Positions 23,000-34,558 of a DNA stretch of 64,000 bases are shown piece after piece (position 1 is the stretch's first letter; every line of letters starts with the position of its first letter). The DNA is taken from contig NC_056758.1 of assembly GCF_018687715.1 (NCBI RefSeq), positions 27,220,967 to 27,284,966 of the forward strand, written 5' to 3'. The notes below the pieces were generated by a model, which saw nothing but the letters and a program-made list of their open reading frames with translations, was not told the origin of the DNA and ran no database searches. The position numbers and the translations under genes were made by a program. The DNA is from Carya illinoinensis. Its lineage: Eukaryota; Streptophyta; Magnoliopsida; Fagales; Juglandaceae.

Positions 23000-24733
23000 T
23001 TATCCTGTCACCAAGAAATTTACTATATCAGCAAACCAAGGCAAATTTTCAACTAACATAAGATGTTCATCAGGAAAAGAATCAAGAACAGGTGTCGGTT
23101 GTTCAGCTTCAGCAACTGTGAGCCTAGACAGATGGTCGGCTACCACATTCTCTACTCCTTTCTTGTCCTTGATGATAATATTGAACTCCTGGAGTAAAAG
23201 TATCCATCTAATCAACCTTGGTTTTGCATCTTTCTTTGTCAATAAATACTTGAAAGCTGCATGGTCAGTAAAGATGACTATAGGAGAACCAAGAATATAT
23301 GCACGAAACTTCTCTAAAGCAAATACCACAGCAAGTAATTCCTTTTCAGTAGTAGAATAATTTTTTTGAGCAAAATTTAAAGTTTTACTTGCATAGTAAA
23401 TGACATAAGGAAGTTTGTTCCTACGCTGTCCAAGAACAGCTCCTACAGCAAAATCACTTGCATCACACATGATTTCAAAAGAAAGTGACCAATCAGGAGG
23501 TTGAAGAATAGGAGCAGTGGTTAGCAAAGTTTTAAGTCGACAAAAAGCTTCTTGACACTCAGGTGTCCAATCAAATTTTACATCATTCATCAATAGCTTA
23601 CATAGAGGCTTAGAAATAGAGCTAAAGTCTTTGATAAATCTCCTATAAAAACCCGCATGCCCAAGAAAAGATCTAATGTCTTTTATTGACTTAGGTATAG
23701 GAAGTTTAGAAATCAACTCTATTTTTGCTCTATCTACTTCAAGTCCTCTAGATGAAACAATATGTCCCAGAACAATGCCCTGCTGTACCATGAAATGGCA
23801 CTTCTCCCAATTTAGTAGCAATTGCTTCTCTTCACACCTGGCCAAAACAGCTTGTAAATTGATTAAACATCTCTCAAATGAATCACCAAATACAGAAAAA
23901 TCATCCATAAACACTTCTAGAGTGTTTTCAATCATGTCACTAAAGATGTTAAGCATGCATCTTTGAAAAGTTGCTGGTGCATTGCATAAACCAAAAGGCA
24001 TTCTCCTAAAAGCAAAAATACCAAAAGGACAAGTAAATGTGGTCTTTTCTTGATCCTTTGGTGCTATTTCTAATTGATAGTAACCGGAGAATCCATCTAA
24101 GAAACAATAAAAGGCATGTCCAGCAACTTTTTCTAACACTTGATCAAGAAAAGGCAAAGGAAAATGATCTTTCCTAGTGGAGGCATTCAACTTCCTATAA
24201 TCTATACACATGCGCCAACCAGTAGGAATCCTCGTAGGAATCGATTCATTTTGTTCATTTTTAACAATGGTAAGCCCGGATTTTTTTGGAACTACATGAA
24301 TGGGACTTACCCACTTGCTATCCGAGATGAGGTAAATGATACCCACATCAAGCAATTTCAACACCTCACCTTTAACCACTTCCTTCATTGTGGGATTCAA
24401 CCTTCTTTGCATTTCCCTAGAAGGCTTTGCATCATCTTCTAAATAAATCCTATGGGTACACTCCAAGGGACTTATACCTTTTATATCAGCCATTGTCCAT
24501 CCAATAGACTTTTTATGCTTCTTAAGGACCTCTAGCAATTTATCTTCTTGTTCACTAGTTAAGTGAGAAGAAATTACCACAGGGAAGGTGCTTTGTAGTC
24601 CTAAGAAAGCATACTTTAACTCCAATGGAAGAGGTTTGAAGTCCAAAGTTGGAGATTGCTCCTCCGAAGCCTTGAGGGTTGATGTCAATGGTGGAAGTTG
24701 CTCAAATTTTGGCCTCCATGGTGGAGTAACTTG
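23000..24733 (-). pseudogene. Athila reverse transcriptase and RNase H pseudogene
   Basis: Copies element RNA to DNA. The reverse transcriptase shows [14 protein letters not shown] near 24210, FSGYYQLEI near 24090, FGLCNAPATFQR near 23990, and the catalytic FMDDFSVFG near 23910, an Athila-type variant of the YxDD box. RNase H follows with CDASDFAVGAVLGQ near 23460, YSTTEKELLAVVFALEKFR near 23350-23300, FTDHAAFKYL near 23265, and VADHLSRL near 23140, so all acidic residues are visible. The frame is open from 24733 to a TAA at 23000 and is in phase with protease upstream and integrase downstream. About 578 codons with no internal stop. Confidence 0.92.
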
Positions 24734-26282
24734 CTAACCTATTGAAGAAACAAAAGATGAGTCATTAACATTATCAAATATTTTCAAATCTTCTTCAAAT
24801 TCTTCTAAAGAATCAATAAGTTGAAAGTAATGTGCAGAATTTTCATCAATGAAATTTTCCAGCAAATTCACTTCATGAACTTCTTCAACTTCTTGCGGTT
24901 GCCTGCAAAGTTTAAAAATATTTAGCTCCAAGGTCATATTTCCAAAACTCAACTTTAAAACTCCACTTCTACAATTTATGAGTGCATTAGAAGTAGCCAA
25001 GAAGGGTCTTCCTAAGATAACAGGTGCTTGGAAGGTGGAATGATTAGTCAATTGCATGTCGAGTACGACAAAGTCTACTGGATAGAAGAATTTGTCTACT
25101 TGAACCAAAACATCTTCCACAACACCCCTTGGCATCTTAATAGACCTATCAGCCAACTGCAATGTGATAGAAGTAGATTTCAACCCTCTCAATCCAAGCT
25201 GAACATAAACATTATAAGGCAATAAGTTCACATTTGAACCTAAGTCTAATAATGCTTGGTCTATTTTTGGGCTCCCTATCATGCAAGCTATGGTAGGGGA
25301 TCCTGGGTCCTTGTATTTGGGAGGAGTGTTGGTTTGGATAATAGCACTGACCTGCTCAGTAAGAAAAGCATTCTTTTGCACATTCAATTTTCTTTTTACG
25401 ATACATAAATCCTTTAAAAATTTAGCATAGGTAGGAATCTGTTGAATAACATCTAACAATGGTATATTAATCCTAACTTGCTTAAAAATTTCAAGAATTT
25501 CAGCGTGATGCTTATCTTTGTGCAAAGGGGCTAACCTTTGAGGAAAAGGTGCAAGTGTAGTGCTTGGGACACTTTCAGATTTCAAAGGATCATGTGCCTC
25601 ATTTTCAGAATGAGGTTTAGAAGTGTTACCATTCTTTTCTACCTCTTGAGCTGGAATGCCAATCACCTTACCACTTCTCAAGGTTGTAATAGCCTTGACT
25701 TGCTTGACATTTGAATCTCCTGCCACATTTTGAAATTGGTGGTTTTGGCTTTGGGGATTAGGTTGAGATTGTGCAGGGAATTTCCCTTTCTCTTGAGCAC
25801 TCATGGTTGTAGTCAACCGTGTGACTGACCCTCGAATCTCAGCAATGACTTGTAAATTTTGACTATTGATAGCAGCTTGGTTTTGCATGAATTGCTGAAA
25901 ATTGGTGGACAGCTGCTGGAAATTGTTAGATAATTGCTGGAAATTGTCTTCAAGGTTCTTTTTCTAGGCTGGCACCATGTGGTTGGCATATTGAGATGGT
26001 CCTGGACCTCCTGGGGTAGTGTAGGGTACAATTTGTGAAGGACCAGTGATGTTGGGTGCAGGTAAAGCAGCTTGTTCACCCCTCCAACTGAAATTAGGGT
26101 GATTTCTCCATCCCGAATTGTAAGTGTTGGAGTAAGGACCTGAAAAAGATTTAGCAACCATATTAACAGCATTAGATTGATCCAAGAGAACTTCTTTGAA
26201 GGCAGGAATGGTCGGGGCAATCATTAGTTGAATGCCCTTGGCCCTCACAAATATTACAACTCAAGGTAATCTGAGGTACAGC
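24734..26282 (-). pseudogene. Athila Gag zinc finger and aspartic protease pseudogene
   Basis: After the gag stop at 26283, CNICEGQGHSTNDCP (a CCHC zinc knuckle) can be read near 26255-26212 in the gag frame. The frame then shifts to the pol frame, which runs TIPAFKEVLLDQSNAVNMV to a TAG at 25964. From there it goes through a Gln/Asn-rich segment with NFQQLS repeats to the protease. The protease active site is ALLDLGSNVNLLP (DLG) near 25258-25220, with the later ILGRPFLAT motif near 25018-24990. A TAG at 24734 ends it, in phase with the reverse transcriptase. In an active element this would be cleaved from a longer polyprotein. Confidence 0.85.
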
Positions 26283-27209
26283 CTATACTTCATTCACTTT
26301 CTTCATTTCTATGGTTTCTAATTTCTTAGAAATCATAGCCAACCTAGCATTCAAATCATCTACTTCTCTCAGATTATATTTCCCACCCCCTGAAATTGTC
26401 CTTAAACTTTCCGACCTATCATGAACATCAGATGTATCCCATGATTGTGCATTTTCAGCTAGATAATCAAAATATTCAAAAGCTTCTTCAGGTTCTTTGT
26501 TAAAAAACGCTCCATTACACATGGTCTCCACAAATTGTCTCATTTTTGGTTGCAACCCCTCATAAAAAAAACTAATGAGCCTCCAATTCTCATATCCATG
26601 ATGAGGACATGCATTTAAAAGGTCTTTGAATCGTTCCCAACAATGATAAAATGTTTCCACATCCTTTTGGCCAAAATTCATGATCTGTCTTTTCAAGGCA
26701 TTGGTTCTATGCATGGGAAAAAATTTCTTTAAAAACTCAGTTTGCATTTCTTGCCAAGTCCCAATGGATCTTGGTCTTAAAGAATTCAACCATGTCTTAG
26801 CCTTGTCTTTTAAGGAAAATGGAAACAGTTTCAATCTTATGACTTCATCAGTGCATGTTCTATCCATGAATGTGGAACACACTTCTTCAAACTCTTTGAT
26901 ATGCAAATAGGGGTTTTCAGATTCCAAACCATGAAAGTGTGGTAACAGTGGAATCATCCCAGGTTTGAAATTAAAAGCATTTGCATTAATAGGCAAAATG
27001 ATGCAAGAATGTGTGCTAGTCCAAACAGGCTGAAGATCCTCTCTAAGAGTCCTGTTTGGATTCTCCACTTCCCTATCATGATGCTCATTTTCAGCCATGA
27101 CGCTATCAGTGTCTGATGATGATTCTACAGAAGATGATGTAGAGCTAAAAGATGTCAATGATTGTGTCCTAAATAGTCGAGATGTATGATCTCTAGTCCA
27201 ACTAGTCAT
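26283..27209 (-). pseudogene. Athila gag (capsid part)
   Basis: 308 codons from an ATG at 27209. An acidic, Ser-rich N-terminus is followed by the Athila-like stretch ENPNRTLREDL. Then comes the conserved capsid region: FNFKPGMIPLLPHFHGLES, ENPYLHIKEFEEVCSTF, LKLFPFSLKDKAKTWLNSL and FLKKFFPMHRTNALKR (about 27000-26690), and GLQPKMRQFVETM near 26545. It ends at a TAG at 26283, just before the zinc knuckle, so any product would lack RNA-binding fingers. It starts about 145 bases downstream of the primer site. Classed as a pseudogene because the frame is cut short. Confidence 0.88.
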
Positions 27210-27353
27210 ACAAACAAGAGCAGATAATCAAGGACCATGAAAAATAAACAAAAAGAAGGGGAAAAAAATTAGATGTCACCCAAGCTGTGAAAAGGTTCAC
27301 AGCCCCACAACGTCCTCTCAGCGGTAGAGGAATGCTCTAATAAGCACCAGTTG

Positions 27354-27371
27354 TCCCCGGCAACAGCGCCA
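27354..27371 (-). other. Athila primer-binding site
   Basis: On the minus strand TGGCGCTGTTGCCGGGGA lies six bases inside the 5' LTR end. It differs by one base from the TGGCGCCGTTGCCGGGGA site typical of Athila and related plant elements, usually ascribed to tRNA-Asp. It confirms the minus orientation. Confidence 0.85.
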
Positions 27372-27377
27372 AAAACT

Positions 27378-30097
27378 TGACTCGTGGTCGAATGTGCTTC
27401 CAAGTGTAGAAGTGTCAAGTTGTATTAAGGATAAGTCCAGAATCGTATTCCACAGGGACAATGGGTTATCAAAGCATATAGGAGATTTGTGAGTAATAAA
27501 TGAATCAAGTATGAGTGATGAAAATAAAATTCAAATGCAATGAAAAAAAAATAATCGAAGTTAAAATAAGAGTTTCTTAAGAAAAACAAATTAATGAACA
27601 CTTGGGTTGGGTATGAGACTCTCTTTATTTCGGATTCTAGATAATTTTCTCGATTAACAATCCAATCAAGGCATTGCTAATCGGAAGATACAAATTTAAG
27701 CCCAAGTTTTGCAATATTTTCCTAATGGATTTTCTATTTTACTGGCCGAACACACATTAACAAACAATCGAGAGAAGCCTTGATAATTTTCAAGCTTTTG
27801 TTGTGCCTTACGTCAACAACAAAACAAGAGCAAGAGCTTCAATCTATTTTCAATTTAAATCCAACTAGTAATATAGTGAAATCAACAGTCAATCACAAAA
27901 TATTGCATCAAACTAGAACCTAAAATAAATTAAATCTCATTCCACAACCTAAGTTTAAGAAATTAGTTACACATGATATTTCTAGCAATAAAAATTAATC
28001 TAAGTTGAACCATGATAAAATCTAAGAGAAAATTTTCAAACAAAATAAATCCTAGAGATGCTGCATGCAAGACAACTAAAATAAAAACTGAAAACGTAGA
28101 GCCTGAGCTTCGTCCGTCCGTAAACGTCCAAACTAAAAACAAAAAAATGAAAAAAATGAGAGTGCGAACGAGCTTCCGTCTACTCGCCCCGGGACTAAAA
28201 CATAAAATAGAATAGGAAGTAAAACTGAAAGTAAGAACCAGAAAATAAATTCCAGCCGCCTACTATACAAAAGCAAAGCGAAAATGGAATAAAATCAACA
28301 CTAGCCGCCCCAAAGTTCTAAACAAAAAGTAAAGAAAATAAAATTCAACTACTCTACTGCTGCTCCTAGAATCGAAAATGAAAAGAGGAAGAATAATAAT
28401 TCCAAAAAAAACAGCCGCCTTGCATCTAAACTAAAAGAAAAGAAATAAAATTCCTAAGAACAAAACTAAGAACTACCCTCCTCCAGGTCTGAACAATAAG
28501 CAAGAAAAAAAAGAAACTTCAAAACTAAGCTGTAGCCGAATGAAAAAATGAAAGAAACAATGAAAACAAGCTTAAGCTACTGCTGTAGCCAAATGAAAAC
28601 TTGAAAGAAACAATGAAAACAAGCTTAAGCTACTGCTGTAGCCGAATGAAAAATCAAAGAAACAGAGAAAATTAAACTGGCTGCCCAGCGTCTGAAACAA
28701 AAGAAAAGAAAATAACAAATCTAGCTACTGAACAGTCTCCAACAAAAAATGCAAAAATAAATAAATAAATTCTCCTGGACCCTAAACCAGCTGCTTCTCT
28801 TAAACCAGAAGAAAAGAAAGAAAAAAAAAAACTGAAACTCCCAAGCTCCTGCTCTCCCCAAACTGAAAACTCCCAGCCGTATAAAACAAGTTTGAAAAGT
28901 AAAGGCCATCCCATGTGATCTCCTGCTGTCTTCAACTGCTAAAGGCTACCACCAAACGAGAAAAAAGAAAAAAAAATTAAATCTCTGCTGTCTTTCTACT
29001 GAACTGCACGTCCGAGTGGTCCCTAGGTGTAGAACCGAAAAGCACTCCAGCATGTGTTTCTTTGAGTGAAGTCCAGCTCTGTCAAAGTTGGCCATCTGCT
29101 TCTTTATTTTTTTTTTCTTCTGCTGACCTGCTGCATGTGTGCTGTCCATGTGGTCCGAATGGTCTGCATGTTTGCATGTGTTGGTTTGTAGGTCCACGTT
29201 TTCTGCATATGTGCATTTCGAATGATTGTTGTCTGTTTTTCTGCATGTGTGATTTGCATGTTTGCCGAAGGCTGCTGTTTGAGTGTTCCTGCTATCATGC
29301 ATGTGTGAACTGGCCGTGTGCTTTTCCTTGCTGCAGCAGCTGCTGTGAGTTGGTGTGAGTGGTGTCCGAATGAGTTTGTTTTGCATGTGTATTGTGCATT
29401 TCTTCTCCTGCTGCTCTACTGTAACGTCCGAGTGCCTTTCTGCTTTTAGCATGTGTGAGTTTCCAGCGTGTGTGAATTTCCAGCGTGTGTGAGCTGGTGT
29501 TCTCCTGCTGTAGCAGCTGCATGTGTGAATGTGTGTGTGAATGGTCTGCATGTGTGTTGCAGAACTGCATGTGTGCATGCATGTGTGAGCTGGTCTTCTT
29601 TCTTTTTCTGTAGCCTCCATTCCTCTGCTGCTCAACGTGATGTGCATGTTTGAGTTTTCTGCTCCAGCCATCCAAGGGTCTTATTGCTGCATATGTTTGC
29701 ACTTTTCTACTCTTTCCGTTCAAGGGTCTGCATGTGTGAGTGCTTTTGCTGCTGTGTGCATTTGAGTCCACTGCATGTGTGTGTTGCATGTGTGAGTCCG
29801 GTTGTATGCATGTGATGTCCGAGTGATGCTCTGCTCTCCATGTTCCGCAAGACGTAAAAACCCAAAGATAAAATGAAATGCCAGCTGACTCCTCGCCCAG
29901 CTCGTAGCACTATATGCTCTTTTATTATTTTCATAAATGTCCTGCAACAATTATAGAATTTTATGTATAAAATATTAGCATCAATTAGTTTAACATCAAG
30001 TACTAGAATTTGATACATAGTTAAGTGCTCAATTCTCATTTGATAAAATAAATCGTTCATTTAAGCAACTTAATTATGCAATTCTAATACTTTATCA
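27378..30097 (-). repeat. Athila 5' LTR (right copy)
   Basis: A 2,720-bp repeat matching 17846-20565. It includes the three-copy ~52-bp repeat (28530-28655) and the TGCATGTGTG block (29120-29825). On the minus strand it starts TGATAAAG and ends CGAGTCA. Confidence 0.95.
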
Positions 30098-30102
30098 ATC
30101 CA
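30098..30102. repeat. Target-site duplication ATCCA (right) of the Athila element
   Basis: ATCCA directly after ACTTTATCA, matching 17841-17845. After it the Tekay gag frame resumes with CTT CAA GTT. Confidence 0.92.
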
Positions 30103-30972
30103 CTTCAAGTTGGAAAATGGATCAAAGATCTGGAAAGAACATTTGAGGTGTGTGGTTGCACCGAGGCGCAACAGGTACTCTACGCCAGCTATCTCTTGCA
30201 AGGCACTGAGTCTGATTGGTGGGATACCAAGAGGGTGATGCTGGAATCAGAATTGGGGTCTTTCGCTGCTGTGACCTGGCAGCGCTTCAAGAAGGAGTTT
30301 AATGACCGTTTCTTTCCCGCATCGGTAAGGAAGCAAAAGGCAAGAGAGTTCTCAAATTTGGTCCAAGGGGCCGCGACAGTGGAACAGTACGCCCGGAGAT
30401 TCATAGAACTTGGGCGATTTGCTCCTCACCTTATCGCCACCGAGGAGATGCGAGCTGATCATTTTCAGGAGGGACTACGCCATGACATACGCCGTATGGT
30501 GGTCAGCCATCGGATATCCACTTTTCAGGAATTAGTGGATGTGGCCACCCTTGTGGAGCGAGAAAATAATCTGAGTATGGGCTCCCCTCCAGGACATAAG
30601 AGACAGAGTTTTTCTAGTGAAGGAAGCAGCTTGGGTTCGCCCCAGAAATTTGTTCAGCGGACCGAAACTCGACCTCAAACGTCCTCAGGTGTTCGTATGG
30701 GAGGACAGGTACCAATTTGTGGAGCATGTAATAGAGCTCATGAGGGTGAGTGTCGGCTGAGTAGTGGACCCCAGTGTTACCGGTGCGGCCAAGTGGGACA
30801 TATTGCTCGGGATTGTCCCGTCAGAGTTCAAGGAAGCCGTGGAGGTAGACACGGTGGAAGAACCAACCCGAGACAAGCAGTGCAAGCCCGGGTTTATGCT
30901 GTCACACCCGGAGAGGTGGATGATGAGGCGCTAGCGACCCATGATGCTGGAGTAATTACAGGTATGGATTAA
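30103..30972 (+). pseudogene. Tekay gag, C-terminal part (capsid and zinc knuckle)
   Basis: Continues the gag frame cut at 17845: LQVGKWIKDLERTFEV, then the conserved Gag core (SYLLQGTESDWWDT near 30190, WQRFKKEFNDRFFP near 30280, FSNLVQGAATVEQYARRF near 30350-30400, LRHDIRRMV near 30475). The CCHC zinc knuckle CYRCGQVGHIARDCP is intact at about 30776-30820, preceded by a second Cys/His cluster CGACNRAHEGEC. A Gly/Arg-rich tail follows. It ends at a TAA at 30970, before the protease. Apart from the Athila insertion and the stop at 17606 the gag frame is open over about 408 codons. Confidence 0.92.
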
Positions 30973-30997
30973 TTTAATTTTAAGTTGGATTTAATTT

Positions 30998-31501
30998 TTG
31001 GTGTATTTGGTTTCTTCTTTGCTTTTTTGGATTTCATGGGTTGATATGTTTGGTTCAAGAAGAGTCCGTTTGTATGAGTTTTATGCTTGTACTTTGTTTG
31101 ATTCCGGTGTGTCGCAGTCATTTGTATCTTCCACGTTTGTGCGGGTGTGTAATTTGGTCACGGAACCGTTGCCGAAGTCTATGGTAGTGGCTCTACCCGA
31201 TGGTGAAATGGTGTGGTGTTCCAAGGTTGCTTTGGGATGCCCGTTAAATTTTGAGGGAAGGTTCTTGGATGCTGAATTGGTGGTGTTCAAGCTGTTGGGT
31301 TTTGATATCATCCTCAGGATGGATTGGCTATACCGATATTCTGCGAGTATTAATTGCAGAAGTCAGATAATTACCTTTCAGCTTCCAGATGGTGATTGTC
31401 TGGAATTTGCAGGGAGTAAGTTAAAAGAAAGGCCGGTAATTATATCGGCAATTCAAGCAAAAAGGGAGATTGCATGGGGAGCGGATGCATTCTTGGTTTA
31501 G
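30998..31501 (+). pseudogene. Tekay aspartic protease
   Basis: Cleaves the Gag-Pol polyprotein. The active site LFDSGVSQSFVS (DSG) lies near 31094-31130. The later ILRMDWL motif near 31310-31330 matches the ILGMDWL motif of the family, with Gly changed to Arg. The frame runs to a TAG at 31499 and is in phase with the reverse transcriptase that follows. Upstream, about 100 bp of AT-rich sequence (30960-31070) puts it out of frame with gag. The first ~20 codons of the open frame are probably not real protein. Confidence 0.85.
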
Positions 31502-32880
31502 ATGGTGTCCACGCCGTCCGAGGAGAAGTCTTTGGCAGACATTCCAGTTGTGGAAGAATTCCCCGATGTGTTTGTAGACGACTTGCCTGGACTACCCCCT
31601 GTGCGGGAAATGGAATTTGTTATAGACTTGGAACCTGGAGCGGCTCCTGTGCATAAAGCTCCTTATCGCATGACACCGGCTGAATTAAAAGAGTTGAAGA
31701 CTCAGTTGCAAGAACTGGTAGAGAAGGGATTTATTCAGCCTAGTACTTCACCGTGGGGTGCACCAGTTTTGTTTGTTAAAAAGAAAGATGGAACCCTCCG
31801 TATGTGCATAGATTATCGGAAATTGAATAAGGTGACCATCAAAAATAAATATCCTCTCCCGTGGATAGATGATTTATTTGATCAGTTTCAAGGAGCAGCC
31901 GTGTTCTCTAAAATTGATCTGAGGTCGGGATACTACCAGCTGAGGATCAGAGACAAGGATGTGCCTAAAACTGCTTTCAGGTTGAGGTATGGGCATTATG
32001 AATTTAAGGTGATGCCGTTTGGGTTAGCTAATGCCCCTGCTGCTTTCATGGATTTAATGAATCGAGTATTTCGACCTTATCTGGATTCCTTTGTGGTAGT
32101 ATTCATCGATGATATTCTGATTTATTCCCGAGATGTTGAAGAGCATGTGTATCATCTTCGTCTGGTACTTGGGAAATTGAGAGAACACCAATTGTACGCC
32201 AAGCTCAACAAGTGTGAATTCTGGTTGGAAGAAGTTAAATTTCTTGGGCATGTAATTTCCCGAGACGGAGTGGCTGTTGATCCTAGTAAGGTAGAAGCCA
32301 TTTTGTCATGGCAGCGCTCGACTACAGTGCGCGAGATCCGGAGTTTCTTGGGGCTGGCCGGATACTACCGAAGATTTGTGGAGGGATTTGCTCGCCTATC
32401 CGGACCTCTCACAGCTTTGACTCGGAAGAATACAAAATTTGTTTGGTCAGATAAGTGTGAGAGAAGCTTCCAAGAATTAAAGAACAGGTTGACGACGGCA
32501 CCAGTGTTAGCGCTCCCAGAACCGTATAAGCCATTCGTAGTCTTCAGTGATGCGTCTAAATTTGGTTTGGGTTGTGTCCTTATGCAGGAAGGACGGGTTG
32601 TTGCCTATGCATCTCGTCAGCTAAAGGACCATGAGAAGAATTATCCGACGCACGATTTAGAATTGGCTGCGATTGTTTTGCTCTCAAGATCTGGCGGCAC
32701 TTCTTGTATGGGGAAGCTTGTGAGGTATTTACTGATCACAAGAGCTTGAAGCATTTGTTTTTCCAGAAAAATCTGAATATGAGGCAGAGGCGATGGCTAG
32801 AGCTAATCAGTGACTATCAGTGTGAGATCAAGTACCATCCGGGGAAGGCTAATATAGTTGCTGATGCTTTGAGCTGAAAG
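31502..32880 (+). pseudogene. Tekay reverse transcriptase and RNase H
   Basis: Begins after the TAG at 31499, in the protease frame. Reverse transcriptase motifs: [20 protein letters not shown] (about 31765-31825), [15 protein letters not shown] near 31905-31950, [13 protein letters not shown] near 32010-32050, and catalytic [10 protein letters not shown] at 32100-32130. RNase H starts [16 protein letters not shown] near 32535-32580 and [23 protein letters not shown] near 32605-32675. Just after, a one-base loss near 32680 shifts the frame. The rest (TDHKSL, then [15 protein letters not shown]) reads in the next frame up to a TGA at 32875. So there is one frameshift and one stop, and the catalytic residues look unchanged. 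Confidence 0.93.
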
Positions 32881-32886
32881 TCGCAC

Positions 32887-34206
32887 TTGGAAGATGAAGC
32901 CGAGCCGTCAGAATTGGATTCATTGCTTTGTGGGATGAGAAGGCTCCTTATTGAGAGTTCGCAGCAAGAAGAGATTTTATCTTCAGTTCTGGATATTCAG
33001 GTAACCGATTTTGAAGAATTGAAGACTCTTCAAAAGAAGGATCTGAAGCTACTGAATATCAGAAAAAGAGTAAGAAAATCTCGAGGGCCGTTGCATTATA
33101 GCATGGATAACAATGGGATACTTCGGTTTCGAGATCGCAGAGTGGTCCCAAAGGACTCAGAGTTCAAAGAACGGATCATGGCGGAAGCTCATGCGGCCCC
33201 TTATTCAGTTCATCCTGGCAGTACAAAGATGTATCGGGACTTGAAGAAAAATTACTGGTGGGATGGAATGAAGAAGGATATTGCCTTATATGTTGAGAAA
33301 TGCCACACATGCCGTCAAGTGAAGGCCGAGCATCAGAGACCTGCAGGTATGCTCCAACCCCTCCCTATTCCCGAGTGGAAATGGGATGACATCATGATGG
33401 ACTTTGTAGTGGGTTTGCCGAGAACGCCTAGTGGCAAAAATTCTGTTTGGGTGATTGTTGACCGGTTAACGAAAAGTGCTCATTTCCTGCCTGTTACTAA
33501 CACCGACTCCTTGGGTAAGTTGACACGTTTGTACGTGAAAGAAATAGTGCGGCTGCACGGCATACCAAAGAGTATAGTGTCGGATCGAGACCCGAGGTTC
33601 ACGTCGCAGTTCTGGAAGAGTTTGCAGGCAGCTTTGGGTACTAAGTTGAAGTTCAGTACTGCATATCACCCGCAGATAGACGGCCAATCAGAGCGCACCA
33701 TACAGACCCTTGAAGACATGTTGCGAGCATGTGTCATGGAATTTCAAGGGAGTTGGGAAAACCATTTGCCGCTCATCGAGTTTGCGTATAACAATAGCTT
33801 CCATGCGACCATTCAGATGGCTCCCTATGAAGCTCTTTATGGGAGAAAGTGCAGGTCGCCCTTGTGTTGGGATGAAGTCGGGGAGAATAGGATAATTGGA
33901 CCCGAAATAATTCAAGAGATGCAAAGCCAAGTCCGGATCATCAGAGATAAAATGGCGGCAGCTCAGAGTCGCCAGAAAAGCTACGCTGATACCAGGAGGA
34001 GAGAGTTGTCTTTTGAAGTTGGTGATTGGGTTTATCTCAAAGTCTCTCCCATGAGAGGTGTTAAGCGTTTTGGTAAGAAGAGGAAGTTGGATCCGAGGTA
34101 TGTCGGCCCTTTTCAGATTCTGGAGAAGGTAGGGTCGTCACCTATAGAGTTGCTTTGCCAGGATATTTTGGGGATATTCATGATGTCTTCCATGTATCAT
34201 CCCTGA
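32887..34206 (+). pseudogene. Tekay integrase
   Basis: 439 open codons. A leader region is followed by the HHCC zinc-binding domain (HAAPYSVHPGSTKMYRDL near 33190-33245 and CHTCRQVKAEH near 33302-33335). The DDE core follows: DIMMDFVVGLP near 33388-33420 (Asp), IVSDRDPRFTSQFW near 33568-33615 (Asp), and HPQIDGQSERTIQTLEDML near 33667-33725 (Glu). The C-terminal GPF/GPY region is DPRYVGPFQILEKVG near 34090-34130. Soon after, near 34137-34150, a frameshift takes the frame into a short false tail ending at 34206. The true continuation is at 34155-34442 in another frame. Confidence 0.93.
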
Positions 34207-34442
34207 AGAAGAGCTTTGGTCAGCAAGAGCAACGCTTCGTCGACCCAGCGGGTATTCTGTTGCAACCGGATCTCACTTATGAAGTTGTTCCGTCGCAGAT
34301 CATGGATTGGAAGGAGCAACGGTTGAGGTCCAAGATGATACCTTTGGTTAAAGTGGCTTGGGGAGATCCGTTAGCTCAAGACTTCTCTTGGGAGCGAGCA
34401 GCGGACATGAGGGAGCAGTACCCGTACTTGTTTGAAGGATGA
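34155..34442 (+). pseudogene. Tekay integrase C-terminus with chromodomain
   Basis: Frame-shifted end of pol. DIHDVFHVSSLKK near 34170-34210 is the conserved stretch following the GPF/GPY module. From about 34275, YEVVPSQIMDWKEQRLRSK, then IPLVKVAWGD, FSWERAADMREQYPYLF match the chromodomain of Tekay-type chromoviruses (two strands, the SWE motif, and a final helix). Chromodomains are thought to steer integration to modified chromatin. It ends with a TGA at 34440. About 100 bp of noncoding DNA separates it from the polypurine tract. Confidence 0.85.
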
Positions 34443-34545
34443 ATGTATGTATCTTAATCTTGGTCACAGATGGTTTATGTGTTTTTATGTGGCTTCTTTA
34501 AGTTGGTGGTTGATCTTGCAAATTTCGAGGACTAAATTTGTTTTT

Positions 34546-34558
34546 AAGGGGGGGAGGA
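34546..34558 (+). other. Tekay polypurine tract
   Basis: AAGGGGGGGGAGGA directly before the TGTGATG start of the 3' LTR, the primer for plus-strand DNA synthesis. Confidence 0.88.

Larger units (their letters stand above)
17846..30097 (-). mobile_element. Athila-type Ty3/gypsy retrotransposon nested in the Tekay gag
   Basis: A 12.25 kb element on the minus strand: 5' LTR 27378-30097, primer site 27354-27371, gag from 27209, protease, reverse transcriptase, RNase H and integrase down to 21754, then about 1.2 kb of noncoding DNA, polypurine tract 20566-20580 and 3' LTR 17846-20565. The FMDDFSVFG reverse transcriptase motif, the DLG protease motif and the TGGCGCTGTTGCCGGGGA primer site fit the Athila group. 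No chromodomain and no env-like gene. The pol frame carries five in-frame stops and one frameshift separates it from gag. The LTRs are nearly identical, so it is the youngest layer. Confidence 0.93.

Noticed and set aside
30958..31070. Possible spliced intron between Tekay gag and protease
   Set aside because: A GT start and AG end can be found, but donor and acceptor phases do not rejoin the gag and protease frames.
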